Translations under genes and position numbers: made by a program
In this document: piece by piece, positions 8,003 through 16,351 of the stretch
How the letters are laid out: each line of letters starts with the position of its first letter
How positions within the stretch are numbered: the stretch's first letter is position 1
Notes under the pieces: model-generated
Databases searched by the model: none
What the model was told of the DNA's origin: nothing
What the model saw: only the letters and a program-made list of their open reading frames with translations
IMG/VR virus record: IMGVR_UViG_3300036859_000624
Span: 1 to 40,373 of that record
Reading direction: 5' to 3' (one strand)
Source of the DNA: a virus
Length of the DNA stretch: 40,373 nt

Positions 8003-10210
8003 ATGCCGCAGAAAAACTTTGATGTTGAGGCGGCCCGGCGCGCCGGGTACTCGGAAGACGACATTCTCCAGCACCTCGCCCGGAGCCGCGGCTTTGACCT
8101 GGACGGCGCTCTGAAGGCTGGCTACTCGAAGGGGGACGTCATTACCCACCTGTCTTCTTCTCCGGCCGCGGGCGCGGAGGAAGAACTCACGGAAAAACGC
8201 AACTGGCTGGAGCCGGGGCCAGGTGAAGGAGCGCTGAGCCGCGGGGCCAAGGGTGTGGGGCGTGCCGTGCGCGGGCTGGTGCGCGCGCCGTGGGATATCG
8301 GCAAGGAAGTGCTCAGCCCGCCCAGGGATCCCGAAGAAGCCGGGATGGTGGCCGGCCTGAGCATGATGCCCGGCGGTCGTGAGTTGGGGCTGGGATTCAA
8401 GCGCATCTTGGTTGACCCACAGCGGGAGATGGCGCGGCGGGCTCGAGCGGCGGCCGGTGAAGGCCAAGGCGCGAAAGCCGCGTTTCACTCTGTGGCCGCG
8501 GCCGTCCCGGTAGCCGGTCCACTGGCCGGGGAGGTTTACCGCCGCTCGGAAGAAGGCGATGTGGCGGGGGCGGTAGGCGAAGGGGCTGGAAACGTCGCTT
8601 TGGCTCTAGGAGCGCCTAGAATCGCCCGACCCATGGTCCGGGCAGGGGTGGGGGCCGTCAGGGCTGTCAGACAGCCGCTGAGCACGCTGGAAGCAAGTGC
8701 TACACGATTGCTAAGCACTCCCAGGGTGATCCGGGGCTTGGGAGGCGGCGCCGAACGGATGCAGACACGCCCGGTGGGAGGTCCCGCGGCTTCGAGCTTT
8801 AGCCGCGGCGAGGTTGCCGACTACGCCGCAAGCAAAGGCATTGACCTGTTACCGGGGCAGGCGACTGAAAGCCGCCCGCTCCAGGGAATTCAGGCGGTCG
8901 GTGAACGCGCGATCGTGGGCGGAGAGAAACTGCAGACGCACCTGGAAGGGCAGCAAGCAAGACTGGCCGGAGTGGTGGAGGAGTTCAAGAACCAGGCCGC
9001 GGGGCGATCCACGGCGCGCGGCACGGAGGCGACCGGGGTGAACCTGAAAGGCCAGGTAGCGAAAGCCATGGAGAAGCTGAAAGCCGACGCCCATGCGGAC
9101 TTCAATGCCTGGCTGGATAGCGTCGGCGAAGTACGAGTGGACGTAAAGCCGATTGCCCATAAGTGGGCGGCGAAGCTGAAGGAGATGAAAGACGTGCTAC
9201 GTTCTGCACCGGCGCGGCACGGCAAGCCTATCGGAGAGATTTTGGAGAAAGGGGCGAGGCTTGGAAAACGGGCGCCGGAAACGATCGTGGTGGATGGCCA
9301 GCCGGTGCCGGTTGCCGAACTGCCGGAGGTGATCCGGCAGGCGATCGCGTTGCCCAAGGCTGCGCCTTTCGGGATGCGCACGGCGCAGCAGCTCCGGAGC
9401 ATGTTCCTGGAGGTGAGCCGGGATTTCAGCGGCAATATCCCGAAGCGCGTCAATGCCATTGCCAGCGAACTGGCCAAGGATCTGGACGTGGCCATGGAGC
9501 AGGCGTCGCTCCGGGTGAGCCCGGAGGCCGCGGAGACGTGGCGGGCGGCGAACGCGAAATGGAAACTTTTGGAGCAACACTTCGATAGCGCCGACTCGCC
9601 ACTGCACCAGGTCATGCAGGAAACAGATCCGATCCGAGTTCCAGAAAAGGTATTGCAGCGCGGGGAAGCCGGCGGAAGCCCGCATGGGATCCGGCTGCTG
9701 AAAGAGCATGGGGTGGATCTGGCGCCGCTGCGCGCCGAAGTGATCGAGCGGATCGCACAGAGCAACTTCCGGACGAGCGCCGGGGGGAACCGGCTGGGCG
9801 GGTACAGTCACGGGTTTTTGCAGGAGCTTTTCGAGCCGGGTCAACTGGCAGAGCTGTACAAAATGGGGCAGGTGGCGCGGGTCGTCCGCTTCGAGATGAA
9901 CCCAAGCGGCACCTCGAATGTGATGGAGACAGGAACGCAAGGGCGGTCCCTGGTGCGGCGTGTGCTCGAACGCCCGCATTCGGTGGCCGGCGCCGGTTTG
10001 GGCTATGCAGTCGGCGGTGTGCCGGGGGCGCTGATTGGCGCAGGGGCGACCGACGCGCTTACGAATGCCCTGGCGGCCAGGGTAAGCCTGAATCCGCGGC
10101 TGGCACGGGCGGCCCGCGGGTTGCCAGAAGTGAGGCCACCGCGGTTGCCGGCGCGACGTCCACCGATCCGGGTATTGCCGCCGATGCCAAGACCAGGGGA
10201 GCGGCCGTGA
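8003..10210 (+). CDS. Candidate large ejection protein C
   Basis: A 735-residue protein. The N-terminus carries two tandem copies of an F-D-(V/L)-x-x-A-x-x-A-G-Y-S-x-x-D-(I/V)-x-x-H-L motif (about residues 6-25 and 31-50), a repeat common at the start of large virion-internal phage proteins. Gly/Ala/Val-rich stretches occur at about 75-100 and 150-200. The middle is long alpha-helix. A Gly/Ala hydrophobic segment near residues 665-700 (AGAGLGYAVGGVPGALIGAGA) could insert in membrane. No lysozyme or transglycosylase motif is visible. Third of the ejection trio, in the place of P22 gene 16. Confidence 0.62.
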   Translation: MPQKNFDVEAARRAGYSEDDILQHLARSRGFDLDGALKAGYSKGDVITHLSSSPAAGAEEELTEKRNWLEPGPGEGALSRGAKGVGRAVRGLVRAPWDIGKEVLSPPRDPEEAGMVAGLSMMPGGRELGLGFKRILVDPQREMARRARAAAGEGQGAKAAFHSVAAAVPVAGPLAGEVYRRSEEGDVAGAVGEGAGNVALALGAPRIARPMVRAGVGAVRAVRQPLSTLEASATRLLSTPRVIRGLGGGAERMQTRPVGGPAASSFSRGEVADYAASKGIDLLPGQATESRPLQGIQAVGERAIVGGEKLQTHLEGQQARLAGVVEEFKNQAAGRSTARGTEATGVNLKGQVAKAMEKLKADAHADFNAWLDSVGEVRVDVKPIAHKWAAKLKEMKDVLRSAPARHGKPIGEILEKGARLGKRAPETIVVDGQPVPVAELPEVIRQAIALPKAAPFGMRTAQQLRSMFLEVSRDFSGNIPKRVNAIASELAKDLDVAMEQASLRVSPEAAETWRAANAKWKLLEQHFDSADSPLHQVMQETDPIRVPEKVLQRGEAGGSPHGIRLLKEHGVDLAPLRAEVIERIAQSNFRTSAGGNRLGGYSHGFLQELFEPGQLAELYKMGQVARVVRFEMNPSGTSNVMETGTQGRSLVRRVLERPHSVAGAGLGYAVGGVPGALIGAGATDALTNALAARVSLNPRLARAARGLPEVRPPRLPARRPPIRVLPPMPRPGERP

Positions 10211-10285
10211 GTCAAGGGGGCTGGTTTCGGCCAGCCCAGCCGGGGAGGGAAGGCAACCCCGGCATTTTTATTGATGGGGAGGAGA

Positions 10286-10600
10286 GTGAATCCAGAAGTC
10301 ACATCTGCTGTCATTGCGGTGTTGGTGACCGCCGTAGTCCAGCTTGGGCTTGCAGCTATGAAAAAACGCAATGGCAAGGATGGGGCGCAGCCACCGAGCC
10401 ATGCCAACAGTAATCTGGAAGCCTACGTACAGGCCTTAGTCAAGGAGTTTGCAGAGTTTAAAGGGCGGATTGATCAGCAGATGGAGAGCAACGAAAGAGA
10501 GATGCTGCGGTTCCGGGACGAACTGGGACGCTTCCGTGATCGCGTGCACGAGGTAAGCAACGCCCTGCACTCAGTGTTGGCCCGTAAGGATCCCTCATGA
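10286..10600 (+). CDS. Probable holin-type small membrane protein
   Basis: A 104-residue protein with one N-terminal transmembrane helix (VTSAVIAVLVTAVVQLGLAA, residues 5-24) followed by Lys/Arg and a long charged coiled coil (residues 45-95). It directly precedes and overlaps the endolysin gene by ATGA, the usual holin place. GTG 10286 is preferred because GGGGAGG lies just upstream; TTG 10271 and ATG 10274 are in frame but have no ribosome site. One helix with a cytoplasmic coiled coil fits a class III holin or an accessory lysis protein. Confidence 0.62.
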   Translation: MNPEVTSAVIAVLVTAVVQLGLAAMKKRNGKDGAQPPSHANSNLEAYVQALVKEFAEFKGRIDQQMESNEREMLRFRDELGRFRDRVHEVSNALHSVLARKDPS

Positions 10601-11076
10601 GCCGGTTCGAGGACGCCATCGGCGCGGTGCTCGAGCACGAGGGCGGATTCGTAAAGGATCCGCACGACGCCGGCGGGGCCACGAACTTCGGCATCAGCAG
10701 CCGGTTCCTGCAAGCCCAGGGGATCTCGAAAGACGTGCGCGAACTGACGGCCGAGGAAGCAACGGACATCTACCGCCGGCATTTCTGGAGTCCGGAGTAT
10801 GAGCGGATCATCATCCAGGCGATTGCCACCAAGGTGTTTGACCTGGCAGTGAATATGGGCGCCGCGGTGGCGCACCGGATTCTCCAGACCGCGGCCGGCG
10901 TGGAAGCGGACGGGGTGCTCGGCTCGCAGACGATCCACGCGGTGAACGACAAAGACAGCGGCCAGGTGCTGGCGGAGATGCGGGCGCAGGCGGCGCTGCA
11001 TTACTGTTCGATTGTGGTCCGCAAGCCGGATCAGAAGCGGTTTCTGTTGGGCTGGCTGAGGAGGGCCACGGCATGA
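10597..11076 (+). CDS. Endolysin, glycoside hydrolase family 108
   Basis: A 159-residue muramidase. The N-terminal half shows the GH108 signature: FEDAIGAVLEHEGGFVxDPxDxGGxTNxGIS, with the proposed catalytic Glu15 in the EHEGG motif. The C-terminal half (AVNMGAAVAHRILQTAAG...DGVLGSQTIHAVN) is the linked peptidoglycan-binding domain PG_binding_3 of this family. There is no signal peptide, so a holin must release it. It cleaves the glycan backbone of peptidoglycan at lysis. It starts in the ATGA overlap with the holin-like gene. Full length for its family. Confidence 0.93.
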   Translation: MSRFEDAIGAVLEHEGGFVKDPHDAGGATNFGISSRFLQAQGISKDVRELTAEEATDIYRRHFWSPEYERIIIQAIATKVFDLAVNMGAAVAHRILQTAAGVEADGVLGSQTIHAVNDKDSGQVLAEMRAQAALHYCSIVVRKPDQKRFLLGWLRRATA

Positions 11077-11297
11077 CCGAGCCAAACCTTGCAATGTGGG
11101 CGGTGTACATTTTGGCGGCCATCGGTAGCTTCTCGGTGGTGGCCAGCGCCATCGCCGAAAGCCGATTGGCCTTCCAGGGGTTGTTTGCCAAGCTGGATGA
11201 GACGCTGGAGCGTGGCGAGCAGGTGCGGATCCAGATATTGCCAGCGGCGAGAAACTCAGCCCCGGTTCCGAATGCTGAGGCTTGGGGGACAAGCTGA
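11073..11297 (+). CDS. Small membrane protein of the lysis cassette
   Basis: A 74-residue protein overlapping the endolysin end by ATGA. Residues 8-28 (MWAVYILAAIGSFSVVASAIA region) form one membrane helix with a short outside N-terminus, followed by a charged helix and a polar tail. Position suggests an antiholin, second holin or inner-membrane spanin-like part, but no partner outer-membrane spanin is evident. Function is inferred from place only. Confidence 0.62.
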   Translation: MTEPNLAMWAVYILAAIGSFSVVASAIAESRLAFQGLFAKLDETLERGEQVRIQILPAARNSAPVPNAEAWGTS

Positions 11298-11343
11298 GCG
11301 GGAATCATCGTAGAAGAGTGGTCAGAGTTTCAGGAGCTTGAAG

Positions 11344-11658
11344 ATGAGCAAGATGATTGATCGTGAACTTCACTTGATCGATTGGGCTAAGTCCTGGGGT
11401 TTTAAGGTTTCTGTCAAGCGTAGCCAGTGGCGTCTCAAGGATCGGCAAGGGAATATCTTTGGGCCTTGGCTTAGTGCCTTAGCACAGTGCTTTATGCAAG
11501 GCATTGTTTGGGCAGCAGTGACTTGGCCAGCAACCCGTTCATTCAAAGACGTGGAAGACATAGCCCCTGGGAGAACCTTGTACGCGATCCGCAACAATCT
11601 GCATGTGGCCGAGATCTGTCGGGCAGAGCCGCTGCTCTGCCAAGGAGAAAAGAAATGA
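11344..11658 (+). CDS. Hypothetical protein, less GC-rich than neighbours
   Basis: A 104-residue protein starting MSKMIDRELHLIDWAKSWGF. AGGAG seven bases before ATG 11344 selects this start over TTG 11338. It is rich in Trp and basic residues and has no clear membrane helix or motif. Base and codon use is visibly more A/T-rich than the genes around it, suggesting a recent gain. It overlaps the following membrane protein by ATGA. I do not recognise the family; a similar compositional dip occurs at 33539-33814. Confidence 0.62.
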   Translation: MSKMIDRELHLIDWAKSWGFKVSVKRSQWRLKDRQGNIFGPWLSALAQCFMQGIVWAAVTWPATRSFKDVEDIAPGRTLYAIRNNLHVAEICRAEPLLCQGEKK

Positions 11659-12512
11659 GAATGTGGGTGCATGGCCTGACTGCCGCCTTCGTCGGCGGTT
11701 TTGCCGGAGCGGTAGACAGCGGTATAGCCCTGATCCTGATTGCTCCGGAAACGTTTAACCTCTCGAGCGGCCTGCGGAAGACGCTGCTAACCGTCTCGGT
11801 GCTGGGCCTCTTGACCGGGATCAAGTTCGCCGCGGCCTACCTGAAGCAGTCGCCGAACCCGTGGCAGGGTGAGGAGCGGCGGGGGAACGGGGCGGCGCCA
11901 TGGGGAACCCCGGCGAAAACCGTGATTGTGGCCGGCATGATTCTGATAGCGCCCGCCGCGGCGGTCAGCCAAGTCCAGGTATCCTTCACGCCGCAGAGCG
12001 CGGTGGTGGCCAAGAAGATTGCCGGCGGGGTGCGGTCGCTGAAGGGCTTCGAGATTTACGAAGTCTCGGTGTGTAACTTCAACGCCGAGGCGCGGGCCAT
12101 CCATGCCGGCGCGGTCTATCAGGCGGCGCAAAGGGCCAAGATCGCTACGGTAGGCCCGGCGGCGGCTGCGTTCATCTTCGCCGGCGTGCAGGCGCGGCAT
12201 CCGCTGGCCGTGGCGCTTGACTTGGCGCAGTGGGGGACGCTGGCCGCGTCGCTTCTGCTGAACACCGAGGTAATACAGGCGCGCCCGGGATGGGCCGCGG
12301 GCCTACAACTTGCCGGAATTGGGTTCAAGGCTACGGGAGAGCAGATCCAGGGCAAAGCTCCGGACTTCGCGCCGATCGCCCGCGCCTTGCTCGACGGACC
12401 TATCAGCCTGCCGGCGCAGGTATGCGAAGAGCGGCTGCTGTTCGCGACCGTTGGACCTGGGCAGGCGGTGTTCGCTGAGATACCCTCCCCGGCGCCGGCG
12501 CGCATCCCATGA
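11655..12512 (+). CDS. Multi-helix membrane protein with exported domain
   Basis: A 285-residue protein. ATG 11655 is chosen because it overlaps the previous stop (ATGA) and follows AAGGAGA; the frame is open farther upstream, but that would overlap the previous gene heavily. Two N-terminal helices (residues about 8-30 and 37-57) resemble a holin-like hairpin. A third helix at about 92-110 (VIVAGMILIAPAAAVSQ) looks like a signal anchor ahead of a domain of about 170 residues with two cysteines and Ala/Gly-rich helices. The arrangement suggests membrane anchoring with a periplasmic domain. Function unknown. Confidence 0.6.
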   Translation: MRMWVHGLTAAFVGGFAGAVDSGIALILIAPETFNLSSGLRKTLLTVSVLGLLTGIKFAAAYLKQSPNPWQGEERRGNGAAPWGTPAKTVIVAGMILIAPAAAVSQVQVSFTPQSAVVAKKIAGGVRSLKGFEIYEVSVCNFNAEARAIHAGAVYQAAQRAKIATVGPAAAAFIFAGVQARHPLAVALDLAQWGTLAASLLLNTEVIQARPGWAAGLQLAGIGFKATGEQIQGKAPDFAPIARALLDGPISLPAQVCEERLLFATVGPGQAVFAEIPSPAPARIP

Positions 12513-13111
12513 CCACCAAAGACTTGCTGCTGGCGCGCCTGGACCGCGGTCCTTATGATGCGGCCCGCGAGGATGGCGGCGGCCACGTGGCCAGGATCTG
12601 GGACAGCGCGGCGGCCCCGTGGTTCCTGAAGTTCTGCCAGAGCCCGGATCCCCATAATCCTAGCCATGATCTGGTGACCATGAGTGTGCTGAGCCTGATC
12701 GCAGGAGACTACTGCCCGGTGAGCGAGCGGACCTTCGAGGTCGCCGATCCGAAGGGCCATCCCTGGGGCTGGCGGGAAATCTGGCGCCAGGATTATGCCG
12801 GTCCGCCCGCGCGGTATCTCCCGGAGAAGTGCTGGACCGAGGGCGATGAGGGGGAATATTTGAGCGAGGGGACTTGGAGCCTGTGGGACGCGGCCGGGAC
12901 CATGGTGGTGAACGGTGGAACCTGGAAGTACCTGGTGCGCTGGTCGTACCTGTTCGGGCGCCTGACGGTGAGCGAGGTATGGGAAGAATGGGGGCCGGAC
13001 GCTTATCACGGGCAGTTCAACCGGCTGGAGTGTTTTGACGCCCGCGGCCTGATGGGATTCAAGGACGAGCTGGTCACCGGCTGGAATGGCGTGGTCAAGG
13101 TGATGGGGTGA
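12509..13111 (+). CDS. Hypothetical protein, Trp-rich
   Basis: A 200-residue soluble protein beginning in the ATGA overlap with the previous gene. It is unusually rich in Trp and aromatic residues (many Trp in residues 90-190) and acidic overall, with three cysteines. No signal peptide, helix or recognised motif. It may be a virion or lysis-associated carbohydrate-binding protein, but I see nothing decisive. Confidence 0.62.
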   Translation: MTTKDLLLARLDRGPYDAAREDGGGHVARIWDSAAAPWFLKFCQSPDPHNPSHDLVTMSVLSLIAGDYCPVSERTFEVADPKGHPWGWREIWRQDYAGPPARYLPEKCWTEGDEGEYLSEGTWSLWDAAGTMVVNGGTWKYLVRWSYLFGRLTVSEVWEEWGPDAYHGQFNRLECFDARGLMGFKDELVTGWNGVVKVMG

Positions 13112-13716
13112 GAGTTCTGCGCGAGGCTCTGCTGTCGATCTTTCTGGGCGCGCTCTGTGTGACAGCGGTGAAGGTGGCTTTGTGGGTGGACCGCATCGAT
13201 CCGGTCCTGACCGAGTTGGAGGCAACCGTAAGGGAGTTGCGTGGGGCGGCCCGGGAGCAGCGGTCGTACTACAAAGCCACCGGGAAGGCGCTGTTCATTG
13301 CCACGCGCGACTTTGCCCGCCTAGTGCAGGCGACGGACGAGCGCATGGAGGTGCTCGCGGCAGAGGCGCAGAGGACGCTGAGGGAAACAACTAAGACGAT
13401 CTCTGTGGCGGGGGAGGCTACGGGCCAGGTTGGCAAGGATAGCCACGCACTTGCCGCCGCGGCGGTCCGGGAGCTCGAGCAGACGGCGGCGGAAAGCCGC
13501 GCGGTACTGGCGGCGGCGGGCGTCCAGATCGAGGCTCTGGAAGAATTGCGGCGTCCGCTGGCCGCGACATTCGAGGGGACGGCCAAGGCCACCAGCAACC
13601 TGGCTGAGGGAAGCGAGTCGATCAAGATCGCGTTGGCACCGCTGCGCAAGGCGGAGGGCCGGCTGAAGATGGTCCTGAAGTGGCTGTTGGGGCTGGTGAA
13701 GGTGAACGTGCGGTGA
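13108..13716 (+). CDS. Membrane-anchored coiled-coil protein
   Basis: A 202-residue protein starting at GTG 13108 in a GTGA overlap. Residues 5-25 (REALLSIFLGALCVTAVKVAL) form a membrane anchor, followed by a long, nearly uninterrupted coiled coil rich in Ala, Glu and Arg (residues 30-180) resembling the stalk of methyl-accepting or DUF948-like proteins. The C-terminus is basic and amphipathic. Topology, membrane helix plus periplasmic coiled coil, is reminiscent of inner-membrane spanins, which are usually shorter. Role inferred weakly. Confidence 0.65.
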   Translation: MRVLREALLSIFLGALCVTAVKVALWVDRIDPVLTELEATVRELRGAAREQRSYYKATGKALFIATRDFARLVQATDERMEVLAAEAQRTLRETTKTISVAGEATGQVGKDSHALAAAAVRELEQTAAESRAVLAAAGVQIEALEELRRPLAATFEGTAKATSNLAEGSESIKIALAPLRKAEGRLKMVLKWLLGLVKVNVR

Positions 13717-13769
13717 GCCACCCATCCGGCGGCGCTGGGGATTCCAAAAGTTAACGTGAGGTGACCGGC

Positions 13770-14120
13770 ATGAGCATTCTCGGGTTTTTCAAAAAGGTGG
13801 GGACCGCGGTGAAGAAAGTGGCGGTGGCGGTCAGCGACATCTTCGTAAAGCTGTTCGGGTCGGAGGCGGCCAAGCAATTTGGCGAAGCGGCGCTGGGGCT
13901 GCTGAAGAGCGAACTTGGCCAGATCGCCGTGCTGGTGGTGAGCCAGTTGAGCGTGACGAACCTGGGCACAGCGGTCAAACGCGAGGAGGCGGTGCTGCGC
14001 ATCCTCGGGGCCGCGCGGTCTGCTGGTATCGAGGCGAGCGAATCCATCGTCCGGCTGCTGGTGGAACTGGTGGTGACGACACTGAAGGGACATGTCAGCC
14101 CGGAGGGCGATCCTTCGTGA
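13770..14120 (+). CDS. Small amphipathic helical protein
   Basis: A 116-residue protein. GAGGTGA five bases before ATG 13770 selects this start over GTG 13761. Residues 1-30 are basic and amphipathic (SILGFFKKVGTAVKKVAVAV), like membrane-active or phage-structural helices, then alternating Ala/Leu helices follow to the end. No motif recognised. It sits near the end of the late operon between the coiled-coil protein and a zinc-finger gene. Confidence 0.62.
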   Translation: MSILGFFKKVGTAVKKVAVAVSDIFVKLFGSEAAKQFGEAALGLLKSELGQIAVLVVSQLSVTNLGTAVKREEAVLRILGAARSAGIEASESIVRLLVELVVTTLKGHVSPEGDPS

Positions 14121-14506
14121 GGGGCTTCGCCTTCTGCCGGGCGTGCGGGAAGCTCCTGCCGGCCAAGCGCAAGTTCCATCCGGAGTGCCTGGAGCGGGAC
14201 AAAAAGGAACGGATCAAGGCCAAGCGGGCGAGGCTGGCGAAACAGGTGTTGGCGTCGACCTTGGGCCGGGCGGTGCGGGCATTTCTCCGGAATCAGGGGC
14301 CAGCGAACCGAGGACGGCTCCAGGAGGCCTTCGAGCGATTGCAGGCTGGGGCGTGTGAAGCTTCACAAGGCACCGCCAGCGAACGCAAGGAGCCGGGGAC
14401 GGGTGTAGCGGCTAGTGAAGCTGCTACGTGCGACTGGACGGATTCTGAACGATGTGGCGGGCAGTCGAACATGGTTGCTGCAATTGACGCGGCACAAGTT
14501 CCCTGA
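14117..14506 (+). CDS. Small zinc-finger protein at the end of the late operon
   Basis: A 129-residue protein from GTG 14117 (GTGA overlap). The N-terminus has a CRACGKLLPAKRKFHPECL motif, a CxxC...HxxC zinc site, followed by a very basic helix (residues 28-50), suggesting nucleic-acid binding. The last third is low complexity and may be degenerate because it runs toward the attachment core. It is the last gene before attP, a position where lysogen-expressed genes often lie. No named family. Confidence 0.6.
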   Translation: MRGFAFCRACGKLLPAKRKFHPECLERDKKERIKAKRARLAKQVLASTLGRAVRAFLRNQGPANRGRLQEAFERLQAGACEASQGTASERKEPGTGVAASEAATCDWTDSERCGGQSNMVAAIDAAQVP

Positions 14507-14555
14507 TGGCTTAGTAGTTTCAGTGAGTTCCGAAGGTGACGACTTATCTGGCAGT

Positions 14556-14592
14556 CAGGAGGTCGTCGGTTCGATCCCGACCAGGTCCACCA
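14556..14592 (+). other. Predicted attP core: 3' part of a tRNA gene
   Basis: Bases 14556-14592 read as the variable loop, T arm and acceptor 3' strand of a bacterial tRNA: T stem GTCGG/CCGAC around loop TTCGATC, then CAGGTCC, discriminator A and CCA. No matching 5' acceptor (GGxCCTG), D arm or anticodon arm is found upstream, so it is a fragment and not a working gene. The U at position 70 of the acceptor fits the G3-U70 identity pair of tRNA-Ala. It lies 23 bases from the integrase 3' end. A temperate phage that carries such a fragment rebuilds the host tRNA gene after integration. Confidence 0.82.
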
Positions 14593-14615
14593 GCAACTTA
14601 CAAACAAAGGCCCAG

Positions 14616-15770
14616 TTAACCGGCTCTTGAGACCGTACGGTCTTTTCCGATCTTACCCGGTTTCATTTGCTGCACTCCTGCTGCACGGAGCAAGCCGTCA
14701 ATCCGTTTGGCGGCCTGTTGATGCTGCGCCGGCAGGACGTGGCTGTAAACGTCCATGGTGACCCGGATCGAACTGTGTCCCAAGATCTCCATGACCACCC
14801 GAGGATGAATCCCTTTCGATAGCAGGAACGTCGCGCAGCAATGGCGGAGAGTGTGAAAACTGCGGCGCGGTAGCCCGGCGTTATCGAGGGTAGCGTAAAA
14901 GGCCCGCAGGACGTTGCGGGGATAGATGGGGTTGCCGGTGGCGGTGGTGAAAATGAGATCGTTTGGTTTGCCGGGCTTGCCCAGGCCCGCCAAGGCGATC
15001 GCCGGCAAAGCGATCTGCCGGCGCGATTGGCGCGTCTTGACGTCCACCAAGTTCAGCTTCCCTTCCACAACCTGAAGCGCACGGCGCACGGTCAAGGTTC
15101 GGTGTACCGCGTCGAGATCCTGCCACTTCAACCCGAGCAATTCACCCTGCCGCAAGCCGGTGGCGAGAGCCAGGATGAAGAGCGGCCGCAGGCAGGTGTG
15201 TTTCGCAGCACTCAGGAATTTCTGGACTTCCTCCGGCGTGAGCGGGTTCATTTCGCTCGATGGCACCCGCGGCGGGCGGACGAGCGCGGCGACGTTGCGG
15301 TCGACAGTTCCCATGCGCATGGCGTCCTGGAGGGCGGCACGCAACACGACGCGGATATAGGCCACCGTGCGGGGCGACAGACCGGAACCGGTCTTCTCGC
15401 GGAGCAGATCGGCGACGTGATGAGGTTCCAGGCGCTGCAAGGGGCGAGGGCCGAGGAGGGGAATGATGTGCTTCTCTGCCAGGAAGCGGTAACTGGAAAT
15501 GGTCTTCGGGCGCAGGCGCGTCGCCGCCTGTTCGAGCCAGAAGCCGAGATAGGCTTCTACGGTGCTGTCCGCTTTTTCTCCGGAGCGGGTGGTTCCAAAG
15601 TGGCGGCCGCGGAGGAACGTATAGAGCTTACGGGCGGCTTCCTCGCGGGTCTGGCCGCTGAAATAACGTCGCCAGAGCCGGCCGTTGCGGTGGCCCAGGA
15701 AGGCGGCGGCGCGCCAGAATCCGCGCGGGTCACGGTAGATGGAACCTTCGCGGTTGCCGCGGCGCTTCAT
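14616..15770 (-). CDS. int: Tyrosine-family site-specific integrase
   Basis: A 384-residue integrase. ATG 15770 is chosen since it overlaps the upstream gene by ATGA and opens with the MKRRGNREGSIY arm-binding start; an in-frame upstream start would add 18 odd residues. Residues about 12-55 form the AP2-like/arm-binding domain, 60-160 the SAM-like core-binding domain, and 175-365 the catalytic domain with Arg207 (TGLRQGE), Lys245, His306-x-x-Arg309 (HTLRH), His332 (LGHSS) and nucleophile Tyr342. All catalytic residues are present. It recombines attP with the host tRNA site; the 3' end lies next to the attP core. Confidence 0.95.
   Translation of the reverse strand: MKRRGNREGSIYRDPRGFWRAAAFLGHRNGRLWRRYFSGQTREEAARKLYTFLRGRHFGTTRSGEKADSTVEAYLGFWLEQAATRLRPKTISSYRFLAEKHIIPLLGPRPLQRLEPHHVADLLREKTGSGLSPRTVAYIRVVLRAALQDAMRMGTVDRNVAALVRPPRVPSSEMNPLTPEEVQKFLSAAKHTCLRPLFILALATGLRQGELLGLKWQDLDAVHRTLTVRRALQVVEGKLNLVDVKTRQSRRQIALPAIALAGLGKPGKPNDLIFTTATGNPIYPRNVLRAFYATLDNAGLPRRSFHTLRHCCATFLLSKGIHPRVVMEILGHSSIRVTMDVYSHVLPAQHQQAAKRIDGLLRAAGVQQMKPGKIGKDRTVSRAG
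14631..14646 (+). terminator. Possible short terminator past the late operon
   Basis: A palindrome GACCGTACGGTC is followed by TTTT on the plus strand, just past attP and inside the 3' end of the integrase gene. The stem is only about four pairs after allowing a loop, so it is weak. It may limit late transcription running into the integrase from the opposite side. Confidence 0.25.
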
Positions 15771-16351
15771 GCAGCCTTGGCGGAAATCCAGGCGCTCAAT
15801 GGATGGCAGACGTATTTGAACCAAGCTCCGGGGCTGGCATAGATGGTGACCGGACCGCCTTCGGCCGGAATGGTCAGGATGCGGCGTTCCATCACCAGAT
15901 CGGAATAGCCGGCGCGCTCCACGGTTACCGAGCCAAAGATAATGTGGATCGAAAAATCCTGGGCGATCAGTTGATGATGAAATCGCAGGTCTTCGTTCAC
16001 CTTCACTTCGACCAGGACTTTGGCGACTTCGCCGGATTCGACGCGCGAGAGTTTAGCCATAGTGCAGCGGTGGGACCGGGCGAACCAGGAACCGTAGAGC
16101 AGTGGGTTGACGATCTCGGCGAAATCTGTGAGACGCAAAGCGGCGGCCTTGGCCAGGGACCGGGCTTCGCGGAGCACGGCCGGATCGAGCAGGATCTGAT
16201 GGAAGGGGAAAACCTGCTCGAGCTCTGCGGCTTCGAAAACGATCATCTGGAAGGTGGCCCGTTGGCGATCGGGCGGCAGGCGGCGCCAGGCTTCCAGTAG
16301 CTCGTACTCGGTGCGTTCAGCCCGATTTGCGTTTGCGGCTGGGCGTTTCAT
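15767..16351 (-). CDS. Unknown protein between integrase and repressor
   Basis: A 194-residue soluble protein in the lysogeny operon. It overlaps the repressor gene by 35 bases and the integrase by ATGA, so all three are probably co-transcribed. The N-terminal half is helical and charged (TEYELLEAWRRLPPDRQ); the C-terminal half is beta-rich. No helix-turn-helix, HExxH or other catalytic motif is visible, so it is not an ImmA-type protease. It could assist lysogeny or exclusion, by position only. Confidence 0.7.
   Translation of the reverse strand: MKRPAANANRAERTEYELLEAWRRLPPDRQRATFQMIVFEAAELEQVFPFHQILLDPAVLREARSLAKAAALRLTDFAEIVNPLLYGSWFARSHRCTMAKLSRVESGEVAKVLVEVKVNEDLRFHHQLIAQDFSIHIIFGSVTVERAGYSDLVMERRILTIPAEGGPVTIYASPGAWFKYVCHPLSAWISAKAA

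Noticed and set aside
12119-13225. A 368-codon minus-strand frame
   Set aside because: Opposes tightly coupled lysis-region genes and is Pro/Arg/Ala-rich without any recognised domain.
14510-14592. A complete tRNA gene
   Set aside because: The 3' half is convincing, but there is no complementary 5' acceptor strand, D arm or anticodon arm upstream.
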